This document shows positions 51,002 to 59,256 of a stretch of 64,000 bases of DNA, one piece after another. The notes beneath the pieces are model-generated. The model was not told the DNA's origin, did not search any database, and was given only the letters and a program-made list of their open reading frames with translations. A program made the translations under genes and the position numbers. Position 1 is the stretch's first letter; each line of letters starts with the position of its first letter. Origin of the DNA: JACCYI01 sp963828075 (lineage in GTDB: Bacteria; Actinomycetota; Thermoleophilia; Solirubrobacterales; Solirubrobacteraceae); NCBI GenBank assembly GCA_963828075.1, contig CAWHDH010000017.1:868001-932000 (forward strand), read 5' to 3'.

Positions 51002-52404
51002 GCGCCTCCGCGGTCACGCTCGCCGAGCTGCGGGCGATCGACCTGTTCGACGACCTCGACGACGCGCAGCTCTCCCAGTGGGTCGCCGTCGCCCGCGTGC
51101 GCGACGACGCGCCGCGCGACCTGGTCGCCGAGCAGGGTCAGGACCCGCAGGGGCTGCTGCTCCTGCTCGAAGGCCGCATCGCGACGCTGCGAGTCGAGGG
51201 CGACCGCGCTGAGCTGATGGAGCGCCACGAGGCCCCGACCTGGATGGGCGCCATCGCCGTCCTCATCCGCAGCTCGCTGGGGGTGCGCCTGCAGGCCGAG
51301 ACGGCGTGCCGGACCGCGGTCATCGCGCCCGACGACTTCCGGCGGCTGGTCTTCGCCCATCCGGCCGTGCACGACCGCGTGATGCAGCAGGTCGGGCCGG
51401 TGTTCACCCGCGTCACCGCCGTCGAGCAGAACCGCGAGCGGCTGGCCTCGCTCGGGACGATGGCCGCCGGGCTCGCCCACGAGCTCAACAACCCGGCCGC
51501 CGCGGCGCGCCGGGCGGCCGCCGACCTGGCGGAGATGATCGAGGTGGTCTCCTCGACGATGGCGCGCTTCGTCGAGTTGGGGATCGAGCGCGAGGAGGCT
51601 CAGGAGCTGATCGCGCTGCAACGGGAGGCGCTCGCGCGCGCCGGAGCGGCGACCGCGCTCGACACGCTCGACGCCGCCGATGCCGAGGACGAGCTGCTCG
51701 AGCGCCTCGAGGCGCTCGGCATCGCCGAGGCGTGGCGCCTGGCCGAGCCGCTGGCGGCGGCCGGGATCGACCAGGACTGGCTCGACCGCGTCGCCGCGCT
51801 GGCCGGCCCCGCCACCGACGCCGCGTTGCGCTGGGTCGCGGCCACCCTGACCGCGGGCCGGCTGGCCGCCGAGCTCGAGGAGTCGACGGCGCGGATGTCG
51901 GCGCTGGTCGGCGCCGTGAAGACCTACGCGTACATGGACCGCGGCGGCCTGGTCGAGGTCGACCTGCACGAAGGACTCGAGACCACGCTCGTCGTGCTCG
52001 GCCACAAGCTCAAGCACGCCTCCATCGCCGTCGAGCGCGACTACGACCGCGACCTGCCGCGGCTGACGGTGCGCGGCTCCGAGCTCAACCAGGTGTGGAC
52101 GAACCTGCTCGACAACGCGATCGACGCCGTCGGCGAGCACGGCACGATCACCGTGGCCACGCGCGCCGACGGCGACTGCGCGGTGGTCGAGATCGGCGAC
52201 GACGGTCCCGGGATCCCGGCGGACGTCCGCGAGCGCATCTTCGACCCTTTCGTCACCACCAAGGACGTCGGGCTCGGCACGGGCCTCGGACTGGCGACCG
52301 CCCGCCGGATCGTGGTCGACCGCCACGATGGCTCGCTGACCGTCGAATCCGAGCCAGGCCGGACCGTGTTCCGCGCGCGGCTTCCGGTGACGCTGCAGGA
52401 CTGA
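50998..52404 (+). CDS. Soluble histidine kinase with cyclic-nucleotide-binding domain
   Basis: A 468-residue protein without membrane segments. Residues 8-130 form a cNMP-binding (Crp-like) domain: IDLFDDLDDAQLSQWVAVAR, GLLLLLEGRIATLRVEGDRA, PTWMGAIAVLI. The HisKA region follows with His161 (MAAGLAHELNNPAAAARRAA), then a long helical insert and a HATPase domain: NQVWTNLLDNAIDAV, IGDDGPGIPADVRERIFDPF and GLGTGLGLATARRI. The gene overlaps the response-regulator/reductase fusion (ATGA), so the pair forms a soluble two-component system, likely sensing a cyclic nucleotide or redox state. Confidence 0.9.
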   Translation: MSASAVTLAELRAIDLFDDLDDAQLSQWVAVARVRDDAPRDLVAEQGQDPQGLLLLLEGRIATLRVEGDRAELMERHEAPTWMGAIAVLIRSSLGVRLQAETACRTAVIAPDDFRRLVFAHPAVHDRVMQQVGPVFTRVTAVEQNRERLASLGTMAAGLAHELNNPAAAARRAAADLAEMIEVVSSTMARFVELGIEREEAQELIALQREALARAGAATALDTLDAADAEDELLERLEALGIAEAWRLAEPLAAAGIDQDWLDRVAALAGPATDAALRWVAATLTAGRLAAELEESTARMSALVGAVKTYAYMDRGGLVEVDLHEGLETTLVVLGHKLKHASIAVERDYDRDLPRLTVRGSELNQVWTNLLDNAIDAVGEHGTITVATRADGDCAVVEIGDDGPGIPADVRERIFDPFVTTKDVGLGTGLGLATARRIVVDRHDGSLTVESEPGRTVFRARLPVTLQD

Positions 52405-52407
52405 CGG

Positions 52408-53004
52408 TCAGCGGGCGGGGATCTCGCCGCGGACGTGCGGCGCGACCTGGAGCGCGAACACGCGGAGCGAGGCGAGCGCCTGCTCGAGTGGCAGCCCGGG
52501 CAGCCTGGCCCAGAACGCGTAGTGATCGAAGCCGCAGACGCGATGCAGCTCGCGCAGGCGATCGGCGACCTGCTCGGGCGTCCCCACCAGGAAGTCATCT
52601 CGCTCGAGCGCGGGGGCGGTGTCCGCCCCGCCGCCGTAGCCGGCGATCTCGCCCGGGGTGTAGCCCTGCCCGACGCCGAGCACCAGCCGGCCGCCGCTCA
52701 GCAGATCGGCGACGGCGGCGTCCTCGGCGACCCGGAGCGGATGGTGGAGCGGGAGGATCAGGATGTTGGTCCCGATCTGAATCCGGGTCGTCTCGCGTGC
52801 GATCGCAACCGCCATGACGAGCGGCGAGGGCAGGAACCCGTCGTCGGTGAAGTGGTGCTCGGAGAGCCAGACGGCGGAGTACCCGAGGTCCTCGGCGGCG
52901 CGCACCGTGGCCAGGCACTCGCCGTAGTACTGGTCGTACGGACGGTCGAACGGCAGCGCCTGGCGGAAGTCCTGGAGGACGCCGAACGTCGGCGATGCAG
53001 CCAT
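52408..53004 (-). CDS. Luciferase-like flavin monooxygenase, shortened
   Basis: A 198-residue protein of the LLM class. The N-terminal half is typical: YYGECLATVRAAEDLGYSAV, WLSEHHFTDDGFLPSPLVMA, QIGTNILILPLHHPLRVAED and LSGGRLVLGVGQGYTPGEIA. It then jumps at about residue 124-134 (GYGGGADTAPALERDD) straight into the C-terminal motif FLVGTPEQVADRLRELH. Normal family members are about 300-350 residues, so some 100-130 residues (the middle of the TIM barrel) are missing. It is probably inactive or structurally altered. It is the second gene after the glutamine amidotransferase-like gene (5 bp gap). Confidence 0.75.
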   Translation of the reverse strand: MAASPTFGVLQDFRQALPFDRPYDQYYGECLATVRAAEDLGYSAVWLSEHHFTDDGFLPSPLVMAVAIARETTRIQIGTNILILPLHHPLRVAEDAAVADLLSGGRLVLGVGQGYTPGEIAGYGGGADTAPALERDDFLVGTPEQVADRLRELHRVCGFDHYAFWARLPGLPLEQALASLRVFALQVAPHVRGEIPAR

Positions 53005-53009
53005 TCGCG

Positions 53010-53735
53010 TCAGGCTCGCCGGACCGAGGCGTGCTCGGCGACCACCCGCGCGAACGCGCCGAACAGCCGCTCGGCGAGGTCGGCCTGCGCGGCCATGTGG
53101 CGGGTGTCGGCGGCACGGGCGTCCTCGATCGTGATGCCCACCTCGCCGAACCAGTCGCCGTAGCGGGCGTACCAGCCGTCCAGCGCGGCCGCGTCGACCT
53201 CCGGGTGGAACTGCAGGCCCCACGCGCACGCGCCGGCGCGGAACGCCTCGACCCCCTCGCCCCGGCGGGCGAACAACTCGGTGGCCCCGGACGGGAGATC
53301 GAAGACGTCGTCGTTCCAGTGCAGCGCGGGCACGGGCGCGGCGAGCGCGCCGACGAGCGGGTCCTCGCGGCCGGCCGGCAGCGGCTCGAGCTCCCGCCAT
53401 GCGATCGTCCGCACCGACGCCCGGCGGACCTCCGCTCCGAGCGCCCGGGCGAGCACCTGACCGCCGAGGCAGACGCCGAGGACGGGGACGCCGGCGTCGA
53501 CGGCGTCGCGCAGGAGCTCGGCCTCGGCGCGCAGCACGGGATCGGTGTCGAGGTCGCGGGCCGACTGGGTGCCTCCGAACGCGAGGAGACCGTCGACGTC
53601 GTCGAGCTCTGGTAGCGCGTGGCCGCCGACGAGCAGGCGCTCGTCGAGGGCGATGCCGGCGTCTCTGAGCGGGCGTTCGGCGAGTCCGAGGAACGGCCGG
53701 TCGAGGTGATGCAGGCAGGCGAGGACCGGTGGCAC
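53010..53735 (-). CDS. Class I glutamine amidotransferase-like protein
   Basis: A 241-residue protein with the GATase-I triad: nucleophile Cys89 (GVPVLGVCLGGQVLARALGA) and the His-x-Glu motif in WGLQFHPEVDAAALDGW. LHHLDRPFLGLAERPLRDAG at the N-terminus and FGGTQSARDLDTDPVL match the GMP synthase-like/YfeJ amidotransferase group, which often acts on unknown substrates. GTG 53735 is the only sensible start. It precedes the shortened luciferase-like gene. Confidence 0.85.
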   Translation of the reverse strand: MPPVLACLHHLDRPFLGLAERPLRDAGIALDERLLVGGHALPELDDVDGLLAFGGTQSARDLDTDPVLRAEAELLRDAVDAGVPVLGVCLGGQVLARALGAEVRRASVRTIAWRELEPLPAGREDPLVGALAAPVPALHWNDDVFDLPSGATELFARRGEGVEAFRAGACAWGLQFHPEVDAAALDGWYARYGDWFGEVGITIEDARAADTRHMAAQADLAERLFGAFARVVAEHASVRRA

Positions 53736-53770
53736 ACATCGAGCGTACCCGTGGCCGCCGGCCGCGCCGG

Positions 53771-55564
53771 TCAGGATTCGAGCAGCTCGGCCGTCTCGAG
53801 CCAGGCGGACTCGAGCCGCTCCCGCTCGGCGGCGTGGGCGTCGAGCTCGGCCTGCAACGCGGCGAGGCGGGCGTGGTCGGTGGCGCTCGCGGCCATCTCC
53901 TCGTGCAGCGCCGCCTCGCGGTCGGCGAGCCGCTCGATCGCGCGCTCGAGGCGGCCGATCTCCTTGCGCGCCGCGTGGACCCTCGCGCCACTGGGTGCCT
54001 CGGCCCGCCGGGAGGTGCGGGGCGCCGTTACGGGCGCGGGCGCCGCCTCCCGCCGCTGCTCGAGGTACTGCTCGATCCCGCCCGGGAGGTGGCGCAGGCC
54101 GCCGTCGCCGGTGAGGGCGTGGACGTCGTCGCAGACGCGCTCGACGAAATAGCGGTCGTGGCTGACGACGAGCAATGTGCCGGGCCAGGCGTCGAGGAGG
54201 TCCTCGAGCGCGGTCAGCGTGTCGACGTCGAGGTCGTTGGTCGGCTCGTCGAGCAGCAGCACGTTCGGCTCGTCCATCAGCAGGCGCATCAGCTGCAGGC
54301 GCCGGCGCTCGCCGCCCGACAGGTCGCGCACCAGCGTCCGCGCCCGGTCGCCGCGGAAGCCGAAGCGGTCGCACAGCAGGCCGGCGGTGATCTCGCGCCC
54401 GTCGCTCAGGGTGGCGGTCCCGCGGACCGACTCGAGCGACTCGAGGACTCGCTGATGGCCGGGGATCTCGACCGTATCCTGCGAGAGGTGCGCCAGGCGG
54501 ACGGTGGCGCCGCGCTCGACGACCCCGGACGACGGCCGCGTCTCGCCGGCCAGCACGTCGACAAGCGTCGTCTTCCCCGACCCGTTGACGCCGACGAGCG
54601 CGACGCGGTCGCCCGGCCCCAGGCGCCAGGTCACGTCGCGCAGCAGCTCGAGCTCGCCGAACGCCACCGAGACGTCGACCGCCTCGAGCACCTTGTCGCC
54701 CAGGCGCGCCGCCGCGAAGCGCAGCAGCTCGGCGCGGTCGCGGACCTCCGGTTCGCCGGCGATCAGCGCGTTCGCCGCCTCGATGCGGAACTTCGGCTTC
54801 GCGGTGCGCGCCGGCGGCCCCCGGCGCAGCCAGGCGAGCTCCTTGCGCAGCAGCTGGCGCCGGCGGTCGTCGCGGGCGGCGTCGACCCGGTCGCGCTCGG
54901 CCCGCGCGAGGACGTAGGCCGCATAGCCGCCCTCGTACTGGTGGACCGCACCGTCGGAGACCTCCCACGTGGCCGTGCAGACGGCGTCCAGGAACCAGCG
55001 GTCGTGGGTGACGACCAGCAGCGATCCAGGCCGGGCGGCGAGGTGGCGGGCGAGCCAGTCGACCGCCTCGACGTCGAGGTGGTTGGTCGGCTCGTCGAGC
55101 AGGAGCAGCTCGGGGCCGTCGAGCAGCAGACGGGCGAGCGCGATCCGCCGCCGCTCGCCGCCCGACAGCGGCGCGATCGGCGTGTCGAGGCCGCGCGGGA
55201 AGCTCCGCACCTCGACGCCGCCGAGCAGGCCGTCGAGGACGGCCCGGAACCCGGCGTCGCCCGCCCACTCGTGATCGGCACGGCCGCCGATGAGCTCCTC
55301 GCGAACCGTCCGCCGGTCGTCGAGGTCGTCGCCCTGGCCGAGCAACGCGAGCCCGAGCCCGCCGACCCGCGTGACCGCGCCCGCGTCCGGCGCCTCGAGG
55401 CCGGCGATCAACCGCAGCAGGGTCGACTTGCCGTCGCCGTTGCGACCGACGATGCCGATGCGCTCACTGGCCGAGACACCGAGGGTGACGTCGCCGAGGA
55501 CGGACCGGCTGCCGTAGCCCTTGGCGACCTCCTTGAGGTTGACCAGGTTGCGAGGCGCGGCCAT
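53771..55564 (-). CDS. ABC-F family ATPase, Uup-like
   Basis: A 597-residue protein with two ABC ATPase domains and no membrane part. Domain 1: GRNGDGKSTLLRLIAGL (Walker A), LSGGERRRIALARLLL, LLLDEPTNHLDVEAVDWLAR. Domain 2: GVNGSGKTTLVDVLAG, LSGGERRRLQLMRLLM, LLLDEPTNDLDVDTL. A C-terminal coiled coil (about 515-597, ARKEIGRLERAIERLADREA) is as in Uup. The first Walker A has Asp where Cys/Ser is common (NGDGKS). ABC-F proteins act on ribosomes or DNA; Uup-type members are implicated in ribosome assembly and transposon excision. Confidence 0.92.
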   Translation of the reverse strand: MAAPRNLVNLKEVAKGYGSRSVLGDVTLGVSASERIGIVGRNGDGKSTLLRLIAGLEAPDAGAVTRVGGLGLALLGQGDDLDDRRTVREELIGGRADHEWAGDAGFRAVLDGLLGGVEVRSFPRGLDTPIAPLSGGERRRIALARLLLDGPELLLLDEPTNHLDVEAVDWLARHLAARPGSLLVVTHDRWFLDAVCTATWEVSDGAVHQYEGGYAAYVLARAERDRVDAARDDRRRQLLRKELAWLRRGPPARTAKPKFRIEAANALIAGEPEVRDRAELLRFAAARLGDKVLEAVDVSVAFGELELLRDVTWRLGPGDRVALVGVNGSGKTTLVDVLAGETRPSSGVVERGATVRLAHLSQDTVEIPGHQRVLESLESVRGTATLSDGREITAGLLCDRFGFRGDRARTLVRDLSGGERRRLQLMRLLMDEPNVLLLDEPTNDLDVDTLTALEDLLDAWPGTLLVVSHDRYFVERVCDDVHALTGDGGLRHLPGGIEQYLEQRREAAPAPVTAPRTSRRAEAPSGARVHAARKEIGRLERAIERLADREAALHEEMAASATDHARLAALQAELDAHAAERERLESAWLETAELLES

Positions 55565-55608
55565 CGACCACCATCCTGCCGGGATCGGGGCTGCCGGCGC
55601 CGGCTGGG

Positions 55609-56160
55609 TCAGTCGCGCGGGACGCGGCGCTCGCGCTTGGCCATGACGAGCCGCTGATCGGCGAGCTGCCAGGCGGCCCGCAGGTCGCGGGAGCCCTCGA
55701 GCAGGCGCGTGCAGCCGTGCGTCGCCTTCACACCGGCGGCCGCGAGGGACTCCTTGAGCCGCGAGATCATGCGGTTGCCCGCGTCGGGCACCGCGTGGAC
55801 GGCGAGCACCGCGAACTCGTCGCCGCCAGGGCGCGCGATCGTGTCCTCGGCCCGGACCGCGGTGCGGATCGCGTCGGCGCAGTCGCGCAGCAGCTGGTCG
55901 CCCGCGGCGTGGCCGGCCGCGTCGTTGACCGCCTTGAGCCCGTCGACGTCGATGGCCACGACGACGGCGTCGAGATCATGGCGCTTGCAGCGCTGGTCCT
56001 CCTGATCGAGCATGCGCTCCCAGCCGCGGCGGTTGAGGCAGTCGGTGAGGACGTCGCTCATCGCCAGCCGCTGCGCCTGCTCGAGCGCAAGCTCGAGTTC
56101 GGCGATGCGGGCGAGGAGGCGCCGCTCGGTCTCCGTGTGCGGCTCGATCGAGCCGTTCAT
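55609..56160 (-). CDS. Diguanylate cyclase (GGDEF), minimal
   Basis: A 183-residue soluble protein: a short N-terminal coiled coil (ETERRLLARIAELELALEQA) and one GGDEF domain with intact catalytic motif GGDEF at 112-116. The inhibitory I-site RxxD (Arg103 to Asp106) has the correct five-residue spacing, so product inhibition is expected. It makes cyclic di-GMP from two GTP. No sensory domain is present, so dimerisation through the coiled coil or an external partner must control it. The start is ATG 56160. Confidence 0.9.
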   Translation of the reverse strand: MNGSIEPHTETERRLLARIAELELALEQAQRLAMSDVLTDCLNRRGWERMLDQEDQRCKRHDLDAVVVAIDVDGLKAVNDAAGHAAGDQLLRDCADAIRTAVRAEDTIARPGGDEFAVLAVHAVPDAGNRMISRLKESLAAAGVKATHGCTRLLEGSRDLRAAWQLADQRLVMAKRERRVPRD

Positions 56161-56274
56161 AGGCACGGTAAGGAGCCTTTCCTCCGCGGCTGTTCGCAAT
56201 GCGCGCATCGACCAACGGTGGCGCACGGTCGCTGAGCGGTGGCTCTGCGCGCCGGACGGACCCGGTTTGAGCGA

Positions 56275-56307
56275 GCCGGTGCGCCGCCTCCGAGGCGACG
56301 CACCGGC
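56275..56307 (-). terminator. Hairpin after the subtilisin-like gene
   Basis: GCCGGTGCG (56275-56283) pairs with CGCACCGGC (56299-56307), and the inner part CGCCTC/GAGGCG extends the stem. It follows the stop of the minus-strand protease at 56314 and likely terminates it. Confidence 0.65.
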
Positions 56308-56313
56308 AGGCGG

Positions 56314-57591
56314 TCAGCCGACGAGCTCGGCCGGCATCGGCACCTGCTTGTCGGCCGCGAGGCGATCGAAGTCGATCCCGCGGGCCAGCGGGAAGCGCGC
56401 CGGCGCGGGATTGCCGTAGCGATCGAACAGCACACTGAGCGCCTCCGCCGCCGAGACGCCCTGCGACGACTGGACCACCGCGAGGGCCGCCGCCACCATC
56501 GGCGCCGCGAACGACGTCCCGCTCCAGCGCGCCCACTCCTTGAACGTCACCGGAGGCTCGCTGCCCACCGGTGCCACCTGCGTGGTGAAGCGCACGAAGG
56601 CGCTGCGGATGTCGATCCCCGGCGCGCAGGCGTCGACCCACCAGCCGTGGTTGGAGAAGTCGGCAGCCTCCCCCGCCCGGTCGACCGCGCCGACGGCGAC
56701 GACCCCCTTGAGCGCCGCGGGCCAGAACAGGCGGCGCTTGCCCTCGTTGCCCGCCGCCGCCACCACCACGGTTCCGCGGCGCCGCAGGCGGTCGAGCTTC
56801 GCCGAGAGCGCGAGCGGCGGCAGATCCTCCTCGGTGTAGCCGCCGAGCGACAGGTTGAGGATGTCGACGTCCTTCGGCACGCGGTCGATGCCCTCGGCGA
56901 CCTCGAGGTCGTCGGCGACGCCGTGGCTGTTGAGCACCTTCAGCGCGCTCACCCGGGCGCCGGGCGCGACCTGCAGGATGAGCCCCGTGATGAACGTGCC
57001 GTGGCCGGCCTCGGTGTCGAGGATCTGGTCGCCCTCGACGTCGAGCTCCTCCCAGTCCGGGTCGCCCTCGGCGACCGGCACGTAGGAGGCGAGCCACTCG
57101 TTGTCGGTGCGGATGCCCGTGTCGAGCACGGCGACGTGGACGCCCTTGCCGTCGCCGGAGCCGAGCTCCGGCGCGTCGCGCGGGCCGTCGGCCGGCTTGA
57201 CGCGGCTGCCCGGGCCGCCCTGAAGCCGCGGCGCGCCGGTGAACGTCATCGACCCCGCCGAGCCGGCGAAGACGTGGTTCGGCCCGACCTTCAGGCCGGC
57301 CCCCCGCAGGCGCTTGGAGGCCTCGAGGACGGCGGCGACCGGGTCCTGGTTGTTTCCAGGGTCCATACGGAAGCGGACCGGGTCGCGCTCGATGCGGTCG
57401 TCGGGATCGCGTTTGTCCGGCGACCAGTTGTCGAGTGCCTTGTCGACCTCCCCGGCGTCCTCGGGCGCCGCGAGCAGCTGCCCCGGACGCATGAGGAAGC
57501 TATGCGCGCCGGACTCGGCGAGCGCGACGTCACGCCAGTACTTGCCCCAGGGGGCCGGCAGCTTCCCGTCCCCGTTCCCACGACCTTCCAT
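56314..57591 (-). CDS. Subtilisin-like (S8) serine protease without signal peptide
   Basis: A 425-residue protein with the catalytic triad Asp157 (HVAVLDTGIRTDN), His197 (TEAGHGTFITGL), Ser360 (WSGTSFAAPMVAA) and the oxyanion Asn282 (VVVAAAGNEGKRR). The 150-residue N-terminus has no signal or Tat motif and includes an Asp-rich segment, so the enzyme is probably cytoplasmic or exported in an unusual way. ATG 57591 has GAGGAGG at the right distance; the ATG at 57597 lies too close to it. It is divergent from the ECF sigma/CHAT gene set. It may cleave and activate the CHAT protein, or be its target. Confidence 0.88.
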   Translation of the reverse strand: MEGRGNGDGKLPAPWGKYWRDVALAESGAHSFLMRPGQLLAAPEDAGEVDKALDNWSPDKRDPDDRIERDPVRFRMDPGNNQDPVAAVLEASKRLRGAGLKVGPNHVFAGSAGSMTFTGAPRLQGGPGSRVKPADGPRDAPELGSGDGKGVHVAVLDTGIRTDNEWLASYVPVAEGDPDWEELDVEGDQILDTEAGHGTFITGLILQVAPGARVSALKVLNSHGVADDLEVAEGIDRVPKDVDILNLSLGGYTEEDLPPLALSAKLDRLRRRGTVVVAAAGNEGKRRLFWPAALKGVVAVGAVDRAGEAADFSNHGWWVDACAPGIDIRSAFVRFTTQVAPVGSEPPVTFKEWARWSGTSFAAPMVAAALAVVQSSQGVSAAEALSVLFDRYGNPAPARFPLARGIDFDRLAADKQVPMPAELVG

Positions 57592-57615
57592 CCCCATCCT
57601 CCTCGGTCTGCCCCA

Positions 57616-57637
57616 CGGCGCGGCGGGCGCCGCGCCG
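57616..57637. other. Perfect hairpin between protease and sigma factor genes
   Basis: CGGCGCGGC (57616-57624), loop GGGC, GCCGCGCCG (57629-57637). It lies in the 84-bp gap between the divergent protease and ECF genes, where both promoters must sit. It could attenuate one of the transcripts or bind a regulator. Confidence 0.4.
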
Positions 57638-57675
57638 TCTGGTAGCTTCGCGGAACGTTTGAAGGGAGACAAGCG

Positions 57676-58236
57676 GTGAATCCAGGTGAACTGGTCCTTG
57701 CGGCCGCGGATGGAGACCGGGAGGCGTGGAACGGGCTGGTCGATCAGTTCACCGGCCTGATCTGGGCGGTCGCCCGCGGCCACCGTCTCTCCGACGCCGA
57801 CGCCGGCGACGTCGTCCAGACGACGTGGCTGCGCCTCGTCGAGCACCTGGACCGGTTGCAGGAGCCCGAGCGGGTCGGCGCCTGGCTGGCCACGACCGCG
57901 CGCCGCGAGTGCCTGAAGGTCCTGAGCCGCGGCGCGCGCATGCGACCGACCGAGGACGAGTTCCTCGACGTCGAGCCGGTGGAGTTCGATACCGACGCGC
58001 GGCTGTTCGTCCAGGAGCGCGACGCCGCGTTGTGGCTGGCCTTCCAGCGGCTGAGCGACGCCTGCCAGGAGCTGCTGCGGATCCTGATGAGCGATCCGCC
58101 CCCGGCCTACGAGGACGTCGCGGCGGCGCTCGGCCGGCCGATCGGCTCGATCGGGCCCACGCGCGGCCGCTGCCTGGAGCGCCTGCGCCGCGAGGCGCAG
58201 AAGGTCGGGATCACGAGCGGGCACGGCGAGTTCTGA
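57676..58236 (+). CDS. ECF-type RNA polymerase sigma factor
   Basis: A 186-residue protein. Region 2 is LVDQFTGLIWAVARGHRLSD then ADAGDVVQTTWLRLVEHLDR; region 4 is LSDACQELLRILMSDPPPAY then EDVAAALGRPIGSIGPTRGR and CLERLRREAQ. Start is GTG 57676 with AGGGAG about nine bases upstream. The GPTRGRCLERLR ending is typical of actinobacterial ECF factors that sit beside CHAT and S8 protease genes. It probably transcribes this cluster. The next gene begins three bases after its stop. Confidence 0.9.
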   Translation: MNPGELVLAAADGDREAWNGLVDQFTGLIWAVARGHRLSDADAGDVVQTTWLRLVEHLDRLQEPERVGAWLATTARRECLKVLSRGARMRPTEDEFLDVEPVEFDTDARLFVQERDAALWLAFQRLSDACQELLRILMSDPPPAYEDVAAALGRPIGSIGPTRGRCLERLRREAQKVGITSGHGEF

Positions 58237-58239
58237 GAC

Positions 58240-58737
58240 GTGCACGAACGCCCCTTCAACGACGAGGACGACGACCGGCACCTGCTTGCGCGGCTGCGCG
58301 GCGTGGCGCGGGCCGTCGACCCTGTGCCGGCCAACCTCGTCGAGCTGGGGCGCGCGGCATTCGACATGCGGACGCTCGACGCGGAGCTGGCGGCGCTGGT
58401 GCTCGACTCCGAGCGGCCCGATCTCGCCGCGCCGGCCGGGGCACTCGTGCGCGGCACCGGCCAGCCGCGTCTGCTGACCTTCGAAACGTCGGACGTCACG
58501 ATCGAGATCGAGCACGACGAGCGCCGGCTGCGCGGCCAGCTGCTCCCGCCCCAGGCGGCCGTGCTCGTCGTCCAGCACGCCGCCGGCGCGGTCGAGGCAT
58601 CGGCCGACGCGGACGGCCGCTTCGCGCTGGACGGCGTCTCGGCGGGCCCGGTCCGGATCCGCGCGACCTTGGCGGGCCGCCCGCCGATCGAGACGGCGTG
58701 GACTTCTGGTATCAGCGGCGGACCTTCCGGCTCCTAA
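58240..58737 (+). CDS. Small cluster protein A1 (ECF-linked, helix plus Ig-like fold)
   Basis: A 165-residue protein, paralogous to the next gene. The N-terminal half is helical with DPVPANLVELGRAAFDMRTL then DAELAALVLDSE. The C-terminal half is beta-rich (RRLRGQLLPPQAAVLVVQHA, ADADGRFALDGVSAGPVRIR) like carboxypeptidase regulatory or transthyretin-like folds. The stretch RLLTFETSDVTIEIE joins them. Start is GTG 58240, three bases after the sigma factor stop. The position and helical N-terminus suggest an anti-sigma or substrate-type role, but no zinc finger or membrane helix is present. Confidence 0.7.
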   Translation: MHERPFNDEDDDRHLLARLRGVARAVDPVPANLVELGRAAFDMRTLDAELAALVLDSERPDLAAPAGALVRGTGQPRLLTFETSDVTIEIEHDERRLRGQLLPPQAAVLVVQHAAGAVEASADADGRFALDGVSAGPVRIRATLAGRPPIETAWTSGISGGPSGS

Positions 58738-58744
58738 GAGCACC

Positions 58745-59221
58745 ATGCCCCACGATCCCTCACTCGACGACGAGCAGCTACTCGCGAGCCTGCGCCGCAT
58801 GGCGAAGGCGACGGACCCGATTCCGTCGCACGTCGTCGAGCTCGCCCGGGCCGCCTTCGACTGGCGGACGCTCGACGCCGAGCTCGCCGAGCTCGTGCTC
58901 GATTCCGCCGAGCCGGAGCTCGCCGCCGCAGCGGGGGTGCTGGTCCGCAGCGCGGGTCAGGCGCGGCTGCTGACGTTCGAGACCTCCGATCTTACGATCG
59001 AGGTCGAGGTCGAGGAGGAGGGCGCCGAGCGCCGGCTGCGCGGCCAGCTGCTCCCGCCGCAGGCCGCCGAGATGGTCGTCCAGCACGCGGGCGGCGACCT
59101 GATCGCCGACGCCGACGCCGACGGCCGCTTCACGGTCGAGGGCGTGGCGGCCGGGCCTGTCCGCCTGCGCGTCACGCTCGCCGGCCGGGCGCCGGTCGAG
59201 ACGCAGTGGGCGGCCTTGTAG
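58745..59221 (+). CDS. Small cluster protein A2, paralogue of A1
   Basis: A 158-residue protein very similar to the preceding one: LVELGRAAFDMRTLDAELAA in A1 corresponds to VVELARAAFDWRTLDAELAE here, and RLLTFETSD, RRLRGQLLPPQAA, ADADGRF and GPVRLRVTLAGR recur. It is a recent tandem duplication that kept both copies open. The C-terminus is shorter (ETQWAAL). Duplicated copies may bind two partners, for instance the sigma factor and a protease. Confidence 0.72.
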   Translation: MPHDPSLDDEQLLASLRRMAKATDPIPSHVVELARAAFDWRTLDAELAELVLDSAEPELAAAAGVLVRSAGQARLLTFETSDLTIEVEVEEEGAERRLRGQLLPPQAAEMVVQHAGGDLIADADADGRFTVEGVAAGPVRLRVTLAGRAPVETQWAAL

Positions 59222-59256
59222 CGGACCGCTCGGCGGGTCGGACCCGTAGGGAGGGC

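Noticed and set aside
53729..55657. 642-residue plus-strand frame opposite the ABC-F gene
   Set aside because: Antisense shadow; the minus strand encodes two complete ABC domains.
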